Assembly: GCA_965226855.1 (NCBI GenBank)
Contig: CBDDEE010000026.1
Location: 1 to 64,000 of the forward strand
DNA: 64,000 nucleotides
Reading direction: 5' to 3'
Source: JAUXJB01 sp965226855
Lineage (GTDB): Bacteria; Myxococcota_A; UBA9160; SZUA-336
Shown here: positions 33,864 to 42,553 of the stretch, piece by piece
Position numbering within the stretch: the stretch's first letter is position 1
Layout: each line of letters opens with the position of its first letter
Made by a program: the position numbers and the translations under genes
Notes under the pieces: model-generated
The model's database searches: none
The model's input: the letters and a program-made list of their open reading frames with translations, nothing else
What the model was told of the DNA's origin: nothing

Positions 33864-34579
33864 TCAGCCCCCGAGCTGACGTACGAGAAAGTCGCGCGCC
33901 AGCGATGACGCCTCACGGTACTGCTTGTCGTAGATCTCGTAGTGGGTGCAGGGGAAGACCTTGTACTCGGCGGGGACGTGCTTGCGCACGATCTCGTAGA
34001 GCGCGTGTCCGTTCTGCAGCCGATCCATGAGCTCCTCGTGCTCCGCATCGATCACGAGCGTGGGGACGCGGATCTGGTCTGCCGTATTCAGAGGTCTGTA
34101 CCGCGCCATCTTCGGAAGGTCGGGCGTGCCAGCAAGACCCGAAACGCCATCCGTACCCTGGGGGATCGGCTCGGCGTCCCCGCGTGCCCGCGCGGTGGCC
34201 CGCTCTTGCGCGATCTCACGTGCGGCCGGCGTGGCGTCGCCACCCCCCTGTGAGCTCACCTGCACCACGATCGCCTTCACGCGTGAATCGCGCGGGCGCG
34301 GACCGTGACAGTCCCATGCTCGTCCGGAACGGGCTGCTCCTCGAGCATGACGAGCTCGCTCTCACTCTCTCCCCAGCCCCTGTAGTCGAAGGTCATGACG
34401 ATGAGGCCCGCCTTGCAGAACCACGGGGCGTAGGTCGCGTTCAGATGCTCCTTCAACCCGCCTCAGCCGTGACACAGGAGGACCGCGGGCCGACGCTCTC
34501 CCTGCTTCAGATCATCGGGCTGCCAGAGCTCGCCCGCGAGCCGCGTACCCTCACTCCAGATGACGATGCTCTTCTGCAT
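33864..34579 (-). pseudogene. Alpha/beta-hydrolase pseudogene (nonsense codon plus internal deletion)
   Basis: Read on the minus strand from the ATG at 34579, 38 codons give a hydrolase start ending VLLCHG, then TGA (34463-34465) in place of the expected Trp of a CHGWGG motif, then the same frame resumes with GGLKEHLNATYAPWF and FDYRGWGESESE. Around 34285-34300 the frame shifts and the sequence jumps to DSRVKAIVVQVSSQ, so about 50-60 residues, including the expected nucleophile GxSxG, are missing. The tail (33864-34280) contains the Asp/His part (TLVIDAEHEELMD, CTHYEIY). It cannot make an active enzyme. Confidence 0.78.
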
Positions 34580-34605
34580 GGGGAACACTGCTACCATAGA
34601 TCGAC

Positions 34606-34944
34606 ATGTCCGTCCGACTGGAGAAAGCCTGGGAGCCGCTTTGCGAAGAGGCGCTGAAACGGCAGCACGGACACCTGGGCGTGTACGAGCTGGCGGACGC
34701 CTCGGGCAAGACCCTCTTCATCGGCTACGCCGGGGGCCGCCCCCGCTTCGGACTTCGCGGCGAACTCGAGGAGCAGCTGCGACGCCGTCCCGGCCAGGAG
34801 CTCCAGTTCCGCGTCGAGGTCAACATGTCCTACCTCTCACGCTACGAGGAGCTGCTCATGGCGCATCGGGCGGATCACGGCCAGCTGCCCGAGGAGAACG
34901 CCCGCGAGCCGCGGCGCAAGCTCGGGCGTCTGAGCCCTCACTAA
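34606..34944 (+). CDS. Small conserved hypothetical protein, possibly GIY-YIG-like
   Basis: A 112-aa protein with the order LGVYELADASGKTLFIGYAGG (strand-loop-strand, near 25-45), then RFGLRGELEEQL and an Arg-rich C terminus. The GVYEL...FIGYAGG spacing vaguely recalls the GIY-YIG fold, but catalytic Arg/Glu/Asn residues were not assigned. It starts with ATG and ends 16 bases before the acyl-CoA dehydrogenase gene on the same strand, so the two are probably co-transcribed. Function unknown. Confidence 0.6.
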   Translation: MSVRLEKAWEPLCEEALKRQHGHLGVYELADASGKTLFIGYAGGRPRFGLRGELEEQLRRRPGQELQFRVEVNMSYLSRYEELLMAHRADHGQLPEENAREPRRKLGRLSPH

Positions 34945-34960
34945 GGCCGGAGGCATCCCC

Positions 34961-35692
34961 ATGCAGCTGGAACCCACCCAGGAGCAGCAGCAGATCGTCG
35001 AAATGGTTCGGCGCTTCGTGCGCGAGGAGATCGCTCCGCTCGAGGCCGATCTCGATCCCGACGCGAGTGAGCTCAAGCCGGACGACCACGAGCGCCTCGT
35101 CGCAAAGGTGCGGGAGATGGGCTTCTACGGGCTGGACATCCCCGCGGCGTACGGCGGACCGGGCATCGACCTCATCACCCGAACGCTCATGGCGCTGGAG
35201 ATGTCCCAGCACCGCGCCGGACTCTACGCTCCCTGCTACGGTGTCTTCGGCGGTGCCGGACTCGCGCAGCTCTACGAAGCCACCGAAGCTCAGAAGGAGC
35301 GCTACCTCTACCCGATGCTGCGTGGCGAGAAGCGCGGCTTCTTTGCGCTAACCGAGCCCTCGGGTGGGAGCGATCCCGCTCGCGCGATCCGCACGACCGC
35401 CGTGCTGGACGGCGACGAGTGGGTCCTGAACGGCGAAAAGACGTTCATCAGCGGCGCGGATAGAGCCGACTTCGGCATCACCTTCGCCCGCACCGATCCC
35501 GAGAAGGGGCGCGACGGGATCACCTGCTTCATCATCGATACCGACTTGCCCGGCTTTCACGTGCGTCGCGTCGTGCACACGCTCCGCTCGTCACACTACG
35601 CGACCGAGCTCGAGTACGACAACCTGCGAGTGCCGCGCGCGAACGTTCTGGGCGAGGTGAACGGCGGCTTTGCCACGCCAACGATCGCTTGA
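34961..35692 (+). CDS. Acyl-CoA dehydrogenase, N-terminal part (frameshifted gene)
   Basis: FAD-dependent dehydrogenase that introduces the alpha-beta double bond in acyl-CoA; this part (243 aa) has the N-terminal helical domain (MQLEPTQEQQQIVEMVRRF), the beta domain with FALTEPSGGSDPA and LNGEKTFISGADRAD, and then the reading frame is lost after LGEVNGGFA. The next codons would read ANDRLSRQRI in the frame of the following piece, so one base is missing within about 35671-35685. Either the gene is dead or it is a sequence error; the full protein would be about 388 aa, a normal family length. Confidence 0.8.
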   Translation: MQLEPTQEQQQIVEMVRRFVREEIAPLEADLDPDASELKPDDHERLVAKVREMGFYGLDIPAAYGGPGIDLITRTLMALEMSQHRAGLYAPCYGVFGGAGLAQLYEATEAQKERYLYPMLRGEKRGFFALTEPSGGSDPARAIRTTAVLDGDEWVLNGEKTFISGADRADFGITFARTDPEKGRDGITCFIIDTDLPGFHVRRVVHTLRSSHYATELEYDNLRVPRANVLGEVNGGFATPTIA

Positions 35693-36126
35693 GCCGCCAG
35701 CGCATCCCGTACGCCGCCGGCTGCATCGGCGTGGCGATCCGTGCCCAGGAGATGGCGATCGACTACGCGAAGCAGCGGGAGACCTTCGGCGACGTGCTCG
35801 CGAGCCGCCAGGCCATCCAGTGGATGATCGTCGACAACGAGATCGACATCCGCACCGCGCGCTGGATTACGCTCGACGCCGCTGCAAAGGCCGAGCGCGG
35901 CGAACCCTTCCGCACCGAGGCCGCCATGGCAAAGCTCGTCGGCAGCGAGGCGGGCTCACGGGTCGTGGATCGCGCGATGCAGATCCACGGCGGCTACGGG
36001 ATGACGAAGGACCTGCCGCTCGAGCGCTGGTACCGCGAGATGCGCATCCGCCGGATCGGCGAAGGGCCGAACGAGGTGCAGCGGCTCATCATGGCACGCG
36101 ACCTGATCGGCGGCTCGTTTCACTAG
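35689..36126 (+). CDS. Acyl-CoA dehydrogenase, C-terminal part (frameshifted gene)
   Basis: The C-terminal all-helical FAD domain of the same enzyme, about 145 aa: RIPYAAGCIGVAIRAQEMAIDYAKQRETFG, then the QIHGGYGMTKDLPLERWYR motif and the IGEGPNEVQ end. A TTG at 35689 could start it as an independent gene (it overlaps the preceding TGA as TTGA), but the fragment has no separate function, so it is read as the second half of one broken gene. Its stop shares CTAG with the stop of the convergent radical SAM gene. Confidence 0.8.
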   Translation: MSRQRIPYAAGCIGVAIRAQEMAIDYAKQRETFGDVLASRQAIQWMIVDNEIDIRTARWITLDAAAKAERGEPFRTEAAMAKLVGSEAGSRVVDRAMQIHGGYGMTKDLPLERWYREMRIRRIGEGPNEVQRLIMARDLIGGSFH

Positions 36127-36992
36127 ACGCTGGCGCGCACGCGCAGCCCGCTGTGCTCGATCTTTGCCGCGAAGGCCTCAAGCCATGCCCCGGAAAGCGG
36201 GGAGAGCCGCTCGGCCCCAGGCTGAAGCGACGGGCGGGCGAGGCCGTAGAGCTGGACGCCGAGAAGCGGCACGCCCTCTTTTGCGAGCTTCCGGATCGTC
36301 GCCAGATAGGCCTCTTGCTCGACCGGGGGCGGCGGCTCTCCGTCCTGCGCGAAGACGCAGGTCTGAAGCCACGTCGGGCACAGCTCGGCCGAGCGGCGCA
36401 GGCGCTCGAGCTGCCGCTCGGGGTCAACTGCGCGCCCACAGATCCGGCGTGCGCCCTCGGCCGTGGCACTGTCGAGCTTGAACCAGATCTCTCCCCCGAG
36501 ACTCGCGAGCTCGACTAGCGCTCGATCGACTACGGGGCGTCCGACCATGGTCCCGTTCGTGATCAAGAGGAGCGTGACATCGTCGAGCAGGCAGAGGTCC
36601 GCAAGCACTTCGGCCACGCAGCTCACTGCATCGCCGAACTGCAGAGAAGTGGTCGGCTCCCCGTTGCCGGAGAAAGCGACGTCGTGGAGGCGCCTCGATC
36701 CCTCCGGTGCGCGGCGCTGCAGCCAGTCGCCGTTCACGATCTCGTCGAGCAGTCCGCGCAGCTCGCGTTCGAGCTGCACGAGGTCGAGCTTCGGTGCGGC
36801 CCCCAGCATGAGCTCCGGAACCTGGCAGTAGACGCAGGCCCAGTTGCAGGCGTTGTTCGGGTTCAGGTTCACGCCGACCGAGACGCCCCCGCTGCGCCGA
36901 GACACCACAGCGTAGACGTACAAGAGCCCCTCTCCGCCGCGGTCGTGATCGCTGACGGAGAGCGGCTGCACGGAGCGAGCTCGGGGTGGCAC
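36123..36992 (-). CDS. Radical SAM protein
   Basis: A 289-aa enzyme with the [4Fe-4S] binding motif C49-x3-C53-x2-C56 (NACNWACVYCQ), GNGEPTTS (a SAM-contact motif) near 110 and a TIM-barrel-like remainder. The overall pattern resembles the radical SAM proteins grouped with wyosine-type enzymes, but the substrate is unknown. The start is GTG at 36992. It converges on the acyl-CoA dehydrogenase gene. Intact, unlike its neighbours. Confidence 0.85.
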   Translation of the reverse strand: MPPRARSVQPLSVSDHDRGGEGLLYVYAVVSRRSGGVSVGVNLNPNNACNWACVYCQVPELMLGAAPKLDLVQLERELRGLLDEIVNGDWLQRRAPEGSRRLHDVAFSGNGEPTTSLQFGDAVSCVAEVLADLCLLDDVTLLLITNGTMVGRPVVDRALVELASLGGEIWFKLDSATAEGARRICGRAVDPERQLERLRRSAELCPTWLQTCVFAQDGEPPPPVEQEAYLATIRKLAKEGVPLLGVQLYGLARPSLQPGAERLSPLSGAWLEAFAAKIEHSGLRVRASV

Positions 36993-37054
36993 TGCCAGGG
37001 CTTACACTCCTTGGCGTTCCGTTTCAAGGCTGCCGAGAACCACTGTTATTACAG

Positions 37055-38117
37055 CTATTTAGCCGACAAGCGCGAGCGCCGCTTCCGTTCGCGTGACAGA
37101 GACGTGACAGAATCCGTCAGGGTCAGGTCAGCGACACGGGCTCGGTGGTCAGCGGAGAGGTGGGCGTAGCGCTGCGTCATCGAGGGGGTGCTGTGGCCGA
37201 GGTGCTCCCCCGCCTCGAGCAGCGAGCCCCCGCCCATGACAATCCGACTCGCGGCGGTGTGGCGCAGGTCGTGGAATCGGAGGCCCTCGATCCCGGCTCG
37301 TTTGCAGGCTCCCGCCCAGGCGGTACTGACCGACTTCCGAGGCGTCCCGTTCCGCTTGCAGAAGATCAGGTCGTCTGGCCCAGTGAAGTTCCCGTGATAT
37401 CGGAGCTCGGCAAGGACTTCTCGGACTCTGCGATTCACCGGGACGGTGTAGGACTTCCGGCTCTTTGAGAGCGTGTCGGGAACCGTGATCTGTCCGAGCG
37501 GCCAGTTCAGGTCCCGCCAACGGAGGCCGAATAGCGCACCGCGCCGGATGCCTGTGATGGAGCGCGACCTCGGCCAGCCGGCGGACATCCGGCGGGAGCT
37601 CGGGGAGGAGCCGGGCCTCCTCTTCAGGCGCCAGAAACCGCTCCTGATAGCGCGGCTCCGGCAGGCGCCCGACCTCGCGCAGCGGGTTGTCGCCGGAGAC
37701 GAGCTTCCGTTTCCGTGCACGCACCCAGAGATTCGACAGCCTGGAGAGATCGCGGTTGATGCCTCCTGGGCCGATGCCGGCATCCCGACGCTTCTTGATG
37801 TACTTCTGAATCCGCCACTCCGAGAGCTCTGAGAGCTTCACGGCTCCGAGCTCGCGGCCCAGCGATCTCGTCGTGAGCCGCTTGATCTCCTCCTCGGCAG
37901 AGCGCAGCCCGCCTTTGCGCTCGCACAACTCGTCAGCGTAGTACAGCTCGACGAACTGCCGCACGGTCATGGGCCGTCTCGGCCGAGCCAGCCCGTGCCG
38001 CCCCTCGACGATCGCGGCGCTGCGTGTGATGAGCGCCTTCTCGGCGCGGTCTTCCGCGTCGCGCAGACGCTTCGCGAACCTTCGTCCGGTCGATACGAAC
38101 TCGATCACCTCGCGCAC
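37055..38117 (-). pseudogene. Tyrosine recombinase/phage-type integrase, frameshifted
   Basis: The first part (from 38117) carries an N-terminal SAM-like core-binding domain (MTVRQFVELYYADELCERK, WRIQKYIKKRRDAG) and ends the usable frame at LAEVALHH; the second part (frame of 37055-37783) continues with TGIRRGALFGLRWRDLNW (first catalytic Arg), HDLRHTAAS (His and Arg) and LGHSTPSMTQRYAHL (His and Tyr nucleophile). One extra base near 37551-37565 breaks the frame. All catalytic residues are present, so the break may be recent or a sequence error. The start is uncertain: GTG at 38117 or further upstream. Confidence 0.78.
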
Positions 38118-38174
38118 CCGTTTCTCGCCAGGCGGAATGGCCCTTCGTCCTCTTTGTTGCCATACCCCCCACTC

Positions 38175-38203
38175 TTGAATCAGGAATGTCGAATTAGTAG
38201 CAT
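38175..38203 (+). promoter_or_regulatory. Candidate promoter for the serine recombinase gene
   Basis: TTGAAT (38175-38180) and TAGCAT (38198-38203) are separated by exactly 17 bases and match the sigma-70 consensus at four positions each. The ATG at 38227 follows a GAAGGAG ribosome site at about 38212. The integrase start lies on the other strand nearby, so this is a divergent control region. Confidence 0.45.
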
Positions 38204-38226
38204 AGCCTACACGAAGGAGTACACCG

Positions 38227-39030
38227 ATGCGAGTTGCTCTCTATGCCCGAGTCTCGACGTGCGAGCAGACCGTCGCCCCTCAACTCGACGCCTTGCGCAG
38301 ATACGCCGCCGCACGGCGGCTCGAGGTCGTCGAGGAGTACGTTGACCATGGGATTAGCGGCGCCAAGGATCGACGGCCGGCACTGGACGAGATGACGGCG
38401 AAGGCCAAGCGCCGCAGCTTCGATGCGGTGGCCGTGGTGAAGCTGGACCGTCTGGCCCGATCGACACGGCACCTCACACAGCTCGCTGGAGAGCTCGAGG
38501 CGCTCGGGGTAGACCTGATCGTCGTGGACCAGGGGATCGACACAAGCACGCCAGCGGGTCGGCTGCTGTTCAACGTGCTGGCCGCGATCGGGGAGTTCGA
38601 GCTCGATCTGATCCGCGAGCAAACCAGAGCGGGAATGGCTGCCGCTCGCCGACGAGGGAGGCGTCTGGGTCGTCCCCGTGTTCATGTCCCGCTATCACGC
38701 GCTCACACGCCTCGCTTGGGGCGATCACGGCTCGCCTGTCGGGGCGGGGATATGCAGGCTTGGGTCGGCTCGCAGCCACTCGGCGACGGCACCGGCCACG
38801 CGCACGTATCCGGCGGGGTTGGGATGTCCATCGAGCTTGAAGTAGAAGCGGTCCACGTCCTCGGGCGAGAAGACCTGAACGGTGTTGAAGCAGCCCGACG
38901 GATTGGCGTCGCAGTCTGCCCGCATGAGAGCGCCCTGGCTCCCTGGCGAGGGCGTGAGGTCCTCCGTACTGTAGTTTACGAACCTGAGAGCGATTCCATG
39001 CTCAGAGGCGATTCGTTCGACCTGCTTTAG
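38227..39030 (+). CDS. Serine recombinase (resolvase/invertase family), C terminus replaced by antisense reading
   Basis: Residues 1-155 are a normal serine recombinase catalytic domain: MRVALYARVST with the nucleophile Ser10, the VVKLDRLARSTR motif near 71, the TSTPAGRLLFNVLAAIGEFE stretch near 107 and the long E helix ending RRRGRRLGRPRVHV. Family members then have a small helix-turn-helix, but here the frame enters the convergent SGNH gene (from residue 167) and reads its antisense for about 100 residues, so the DNA-binding domain is lost. Probably a truncated gene. Codons 1-155 are intact; the rest is not a real domain. Confidence 0.75.
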   Translation: MRVALYARVSTCEQTVAPQLDALRRYAAARRLEVVEEYVDHGISGAKDRRPALDEMTAKAKRRSFDAVAVVKLDRLARSTRHLTQLAGELEALGVDLIVVDQGIDTSTPAGRLLFNVLAAIGEFELDLIREQTRAGMAAARRRGRRLGRPRVHVPLSRAHTPRLGRSRLACRGGDMQAWVGSQPLGDGTGHAHVSGGVGMSIELEVEAVHVLGREDLNGVEAARRIGVAVCPHESALAPWRGREVLRTVVYEPESDSMLRGDSFDLL

Positions 39031-39897
39031 AAGGAAGCGGTGATAGCGCACGCGGAATGCCGCACTGGTCTCGAGCCCTGTTTGAATCTGCTCGGGCTCG
39101 AGCGACTCGATTGGTCCGGGGGGCCCTTCACCCTCGTCGAGGCTACGAGCGCGCGCGCCGGCTGCGAGCGCGCGGCCGATCCAGAGTCGAGCCAGGCGAT
39201 AGCGCACCCAGTTGTAAAGCTGCGAGTGGTCCTGGAGCCAGCCCTGCCCCGGAAACCGGATCTGGGGGAGGTCAAGGCCCGTCTCGTTTATGTAACGCAT
39301 GCGCCCATGCCGATCGATCATCCGTCGCTCGGATTGAATCCGTTGCGGGAGTCGGTCAGCCCCGAGCTCGAGCCGGTGCCACGCGAGGTCGCCGGGTTCG
39401 TTCTCGGAGAGCACCACGAGGACGAGATCGGGCTCAAGCCGAAGTCCCAGCATACGTAGGCGAACCACGTACTGATCCGCAGCCCAGCCCGGAACCCCGC
39501 CGTTCAGAACCTCGACGCCACTGGCGTATCCACCCAGCGCCGCCTCAAGCCGGGCGGGGAGGGTTTCGCCGTCTTCGACGCCAAAGCCGAAGGCGAACGA
39601 ATCGCCGAGAACGAAGACGCGATACAGACCGAGCGGCTTGCGCATAGACGCCTGTCGTCCGCGCAACCCGAGCCCGTTCGTGTTTACAGTGACCTCACCG
39701 CTCGACGTGTCCTGCACAGTGCGCCAGTCGGGTCTCAGCTCGAAGGCAAGGCGACTGCTTGCAACATAGGGGTTGAAGCGTGTCTTCGGACGGCCATCTC
39801 GGATGGAGATGCTGTCGCGCTCAAGTGAAGCGCGTAGAACTACCTCCGCGCCAACGAACACGAGCGCCGAGGACAGAAGGCTGAGGAGAATTCTCAT
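38725..39897 (-). CDS. SGNH/GDSL-family hydrolase, membrane-anchored or exported
   Basis: A 390-aa protein: N-terminal hydrophobic segment (MRILLSLLSSALVFVGAEVVLRASL), then an SGNH hydrolase fold with VFVLGDSFAFGFGVED (nucleophile Ser in GDS, near 123), LNGGVPGWAADQ (oxyanion Gly/Asn), and DGHPNPAGY near the end (Asp and His). Typical of cell-envelope sugar O-acetylesterases or related hydrolases; the substrate is unknown. The ATG at 39897 is chosen by the signal anchor; the upstream extension is low-complexity. The recombinase frame overlaps its 3' half on the other strand. Confidence 0.8.
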   Translation of the reverse strand: MRILLSLLSSALVFVGAEVVLRASLERDSISIRDGRPKTRFNPYVASSRLAFELRPDWRTVQDTSSGEVTVNTNGLGLRGRQASMRKPLGLYRVFVLGDSFAFGFGVEDGETLPARLEAALGGYASGVEVLNGGVPGWAADQYVVRLRMLGLRLEPDLVLVVLSENEPGDLAWHRLELGADRLPQRIQSERRMIDRHGRMRYINETGLDLPQIRFPGQGWLQDHSQLYNWVRYRLARLWIGRALAAGARARSLDEGEGPPGPIESLEPEQIQTGLETSAAFRVRYHRFLLKQVERIASEHGIALRFVNYSTEDLTPSPGSQGALMRADCDANPSGCFNTVQVFSPEDVDRFYFKLDGHPNPAGYVRVAGAVAEWLRADPSLHIPAPTGEP

Positions 39898-40001
39898 GGG
39901 TCTAGCCGGGGGCGGAGCGGGCCGGCCCCCAGAAGGGAGACGATCATGGAAACCGTGGAAACAGTCATTCTCCCAGTGTTTGTCCTTCTCCCGGTCGCGG
40001 C

Positions 40002-40268
40002 CTAAAGGCGGATCTCGTTCGCGCGCGCCGCAGTGGAGGGCGGCGGCCAAATGTCGCCGAGCTCTACAGTGACCGCCGCCGAGCCTGATCCTGACTGCGC
40101 CTCCTGACCCGGACGGCGGGCCAGCACCTCGACGCAATCAGGCTCGATGCGAACACGCGCCATGCTGCCTGAGCAGTTGACGACCAGGAAGTCCCCTTCC
40201 GCCATCATCGTGTGCTCGACCAGGAAGCGGCGGCAGTCCGGGCAGCAGACCCGTTGAGGGACTGGCAT
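40002..40268 (-). CDS. Small Cys-rich hypothetical protein
   Basis: An 88-aa protein with Cys at 8, 9 and 12 (VCCPDC) and 32 (VVNCSG), which might form part of a zinc site as in Com-type zinc fingers, but the second pair is incomplete. The remainder is unremarkable and ends ARANEIRL. No clear ribosome site. It is isolated between the SGNH gene and the next small gene; its reality is uncertain. Confidence 0.42.
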   Translation of the reverse strand: MPVPQRVCCPDCRRFLVEHTMMAEGDFLVVNCSGSMARVRIEPDCVEVLARRPGQEAQSGSGSAAVTVELGDIWPPPSTAARANEIRL

Positions 40269-40398
40269 CGGGTCGAATGGAGACAGATGCGTAACGCTGA
40301 TTCATCTTTTCACGACCTCACTACGGTCCTCTGGGCCCGCCGACATGGCCTCATGACCCACGGTCCAACAGTCGAGAACACGGAGTACGTGCTCGCGG

Positions 40399-40695
40399 TC
40401 AGAGCTCGCTAAGGGTCTTCTCGAAGGTGCTCCAGTCCGCGATGGCAGTGAAGCGCCGCTTGGCGATGACCCCGCTCGTGAGACCCCGCCAGAAAGGGCC
40501 GAGGGTCGCGGTGTGGTCGGCGATGTCGAGGACAAGGATGAGCTTGCTCTCCTCGTTCGAGACCCAGGGACCTGCCACGCGGCTCACGCCGGGTGGAAAC
40601 CTATCCGCCGAGAGAGCTTTGCCAATGTCCAGAACCTGCTTGGCGCTGTCTGGCCCGCCGACATTCAGGTAAAGCTCCACCAGATTCAGTGCCAT
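40399..40695 (-). CDS. Small hypothetical protein, 98 aa
   Basis: An ATG at 40695 with a GAGGAG ribosome site opens a 98-aa frame: LNLVELYLNVGGPDSAKQVL then ADRFPPGVSRVAGPWVSNEESKLILVLDIADHTATLGPF. The alternating strands and helices would suit a small alpha/beta ferredoxin-like dimer domain, but no family is claimed. It is divergent from the MFS gene. A longer frame adds 16 residues upstream without a ribosome site. Confidence 0.55.
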   Translation of the reverse strand: MALNLVELYLNVGGPDSAKQVLDIGKALSADRFPPGVSRVAGPWVSNEESKLILVLDIADHTATLGPFWRGLTSGVIAKRRFTAIADWSTFEKTLSEL

Positions 40696-40836
40696 CGCGT
40701 ACTCCTCGATGTGACGTCTCCAACGGCCCAAGAGATCGTACACGGTGGAGACGAAGCACCGACCCGCGGTGCTCAGTCGGCCACCAGTAGCGGTCCATCT
40801 GATAGGCTCCCGCGTTCGGATCTGGAGGCACGGGAG

Positions 40837-42402
40837 ATGTCCGAGCGACAGAGCGAGATCGGCGGCCGCAATGCGAAGTACGTCCTCGTCGTCCTGGTGA
40901 TTGTCTACATCTTCAACTTCATCGATCGACAGATCCTGTCGATCCTGGCCGAGGAAATCAAGGCCGACCTCGGAGTCAGCGACGCAGACATGGGGTTTCT
41001 CTATGGGACGGCGTTCGCGGTCTTCTACGCGGTCTTCGGGATTCCCCTCGGCAAGCTCGCCGACGTCTGGGTCCGCAAGAGTCTGATCTCAGTCGGCCTC
41101 TCGTTCTGGAGTCTAATGACTGCCCTCTCCGGTACGGCGCAGAGCTTTGGAGGGCTCGCAGTCTTTCGGTTCGGCGTGGGTGTTGGCGAGGCAAGCGCCA
41201 CTCCAGCCGCCTACTCCATTCTCTCCGATTACTTCTCGCCCCGCGTCCGTGCCACGGTTCTGGCGCTCTACTCGAGCGGTGCTTACATCGGCATCGGGCT
41301 CGGTCTGCTGATCGGCGGTCTCTGGGTCGATTTCTGGAAGACACACTATCCTGGAGACGCCCCTTTTGGTCTCCAGGCCTGGCAGGCTGCCTTCTTCGTG
41401 GTGGGTCTTCCAGGACTCTTGATGGCCCTGTGGGTTCGGACCCTTCGCGAGCCACAGCGGGGGATCAGTGAAGGCGTCACGCAGTCAGACGACCCACATC
41501 CGTTTCGCGCTGCACTCACGGAGTTGATGACGGTGCTCCCGCCGTTCACCATCGTCGCGGCCGCGCGTGGACGCGTGCTGGCCGGAAACCTCGTCGGAAT
41601 GACCGTGGTCACTGTGATCACTTCGGGCCTGATCTCCTGGCTGGGAAGTCCATCGCAGTGGATCGCGCTTGGGCTGGGTGTCTACGCGGCCTTCTCCTGG
41701 GTCCTGGTGATGGCTCGGCGCGACCCCCCCGCGTTTGCCCTGATGTTTCGCTCCCGGGCCTTTGTCCTCTGTTGCGTCGGTTTCTCGAGCATCGGCTTTG
41801 TCGGCTACGGGATCGGCTTCTGGATGGCGCCGTTCATGTTGCGCGTACACAACGCGGATCTCGCTCAGGCAGCCACCCTGCTGGGCATGGGAGTCGCTCT
41901 GGGCGGTTTGATCGGTGTGACCTTCGGGGGTTGGTCTTCCGACCGTCTGCGCCGCCGTACCCCCCACGGGCGGCTGTACATCGGCGTGGCCGCGGCCTTG
42001 CTGTCGACTCCGGTCGCGATTCTCTTCCTCACCACAAGCTCCATCTGGCTCGCCTACGCCTCGAGTTTCGCCTTCAGCATCTTCAGCGCGCTTTTCGCGG
42101 GAGCGGCAGCCAGCACGATCAACGATCTGGTGCTGCCGCGGATGCGAGCATCGGCATCGGCCTTCTACATCCTAGTGTTTACCTTCGTGGGCCTGGCTCT
42201 CGGACCCTACTCAATCGGCCAGATGAGCGATGCGCTGACGGCGTCGGGAATCGACTCAGGCGAGGCCCTCAGACAAGCGATGCTCTCCTCTCTCGTGATG
42301 TTCACCGTGACCGTGATCGCACTGCTTCTGGCCTCCCGCTATCTGGCGAGCGAGGAAGCGTCGCGCCTGGAGCGCGCGCGGGCTGCCGGCGAGCTGATCT
42401 AG
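40837..42402 (+). CDS. MFS transporter (Spinster-like)
   Basis: A 521-aa inner-membrane transporter with about 12 hydrophobic segments. It begins with a cytoplasmic tail and YVLVVLVIVYIFNFIDRQILSIL, typical of the Spinster/hexuronate group, and has the A-motif GIPLGKLADVWVRKSL in the loop between helices 2 and 3, and VGVGEASATPAAYS in helix 5. The substrate is unknown; lipids, sugar acids or organic anions are possible. The ATG at 40837 has a GGGAG site. Confidence 0.88.
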   Translation: MSERQSEIGGRNAKYVLVVLVIVYIFNFIDRQILSILAEEIKADLGVSDADMGFLYGTAFAVFYAVFGIPLGKLADVWVRKSLISVGLSFWSLMTALSGTAQSFGGLAVFRFGVGVGEASATPAAYSILSDYFSPRVRATVLALYSSGAYIGIGLGLLIGGLWVDFWKTHYPGDAPFGLQAWQAAFFVVGLPGLLMALWVRTLREPQRGISEGVTQSDDPHPFRAALTELMTVLPPFTIVAAARGRVLAGNLVGMTVVTVITSGLISWLGSPSQWIALGLGVYAAFSWVLVMARRDPPAFALMFRSRAFVLCCVGFSSIGFVGYGIGFWMAPFMLRVHNADLAQAATLLGMGVALGGLIGVTFGGWSSDRLRRRTPHGRLYIGVAAALLSTPVAILFLTTSSIWLAYASSFAFSIFSALFAGAAASTINDLVLPRMRASASAFYILVFTFVGLALGPYSIGQMSDALTASGIDSGEALRQAMLSSLVMFTVTVIALLLASRYLASEEASRLERARAAGELI

Positions 42403-42514
42403 ATGCCCTGCAACGTCTGGTCGCTCTTGCGCCAGCGTCGGGCTCTTCTACAGAGTCCGACAATCCGCGGAGTTACGCATCCGCGCATACCTGGCGTCTT
42501 GCGTTAGAGCCGAC

Positions 42515-42520
42515 TTATAA
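42515..42520 (+). promoter_or_regulatory. Perfect -10 box upstream of the tandem GFA gene
   Basis: TATAAT occurs 34 bases before the TTG start at 42554, the perfect sigma-70 -10 hexamer in a GC-rich genome. No good -35 box lies 16-18 bases upstream (TTGCGT at 42498 is too close). The start is preceded by AAGGAGG, a very strong ribosome site. Confidence 0.35.
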
Positions 42521-42553
42521 TCTCTGGCCTCAGCGCGACAAGGAGGACACAAG

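Noticed and set aside
36993..37054. tRNA as an integration site next to the integrase
   Set aside because: No tRNA-like cloverleaf could be drawn from this short stretch.
42403..42507. 34-codon frame starting with ATG right after the MFS gene
   Set aside because: No ribosome site, no hydrophobic or domain character; looks like chance.
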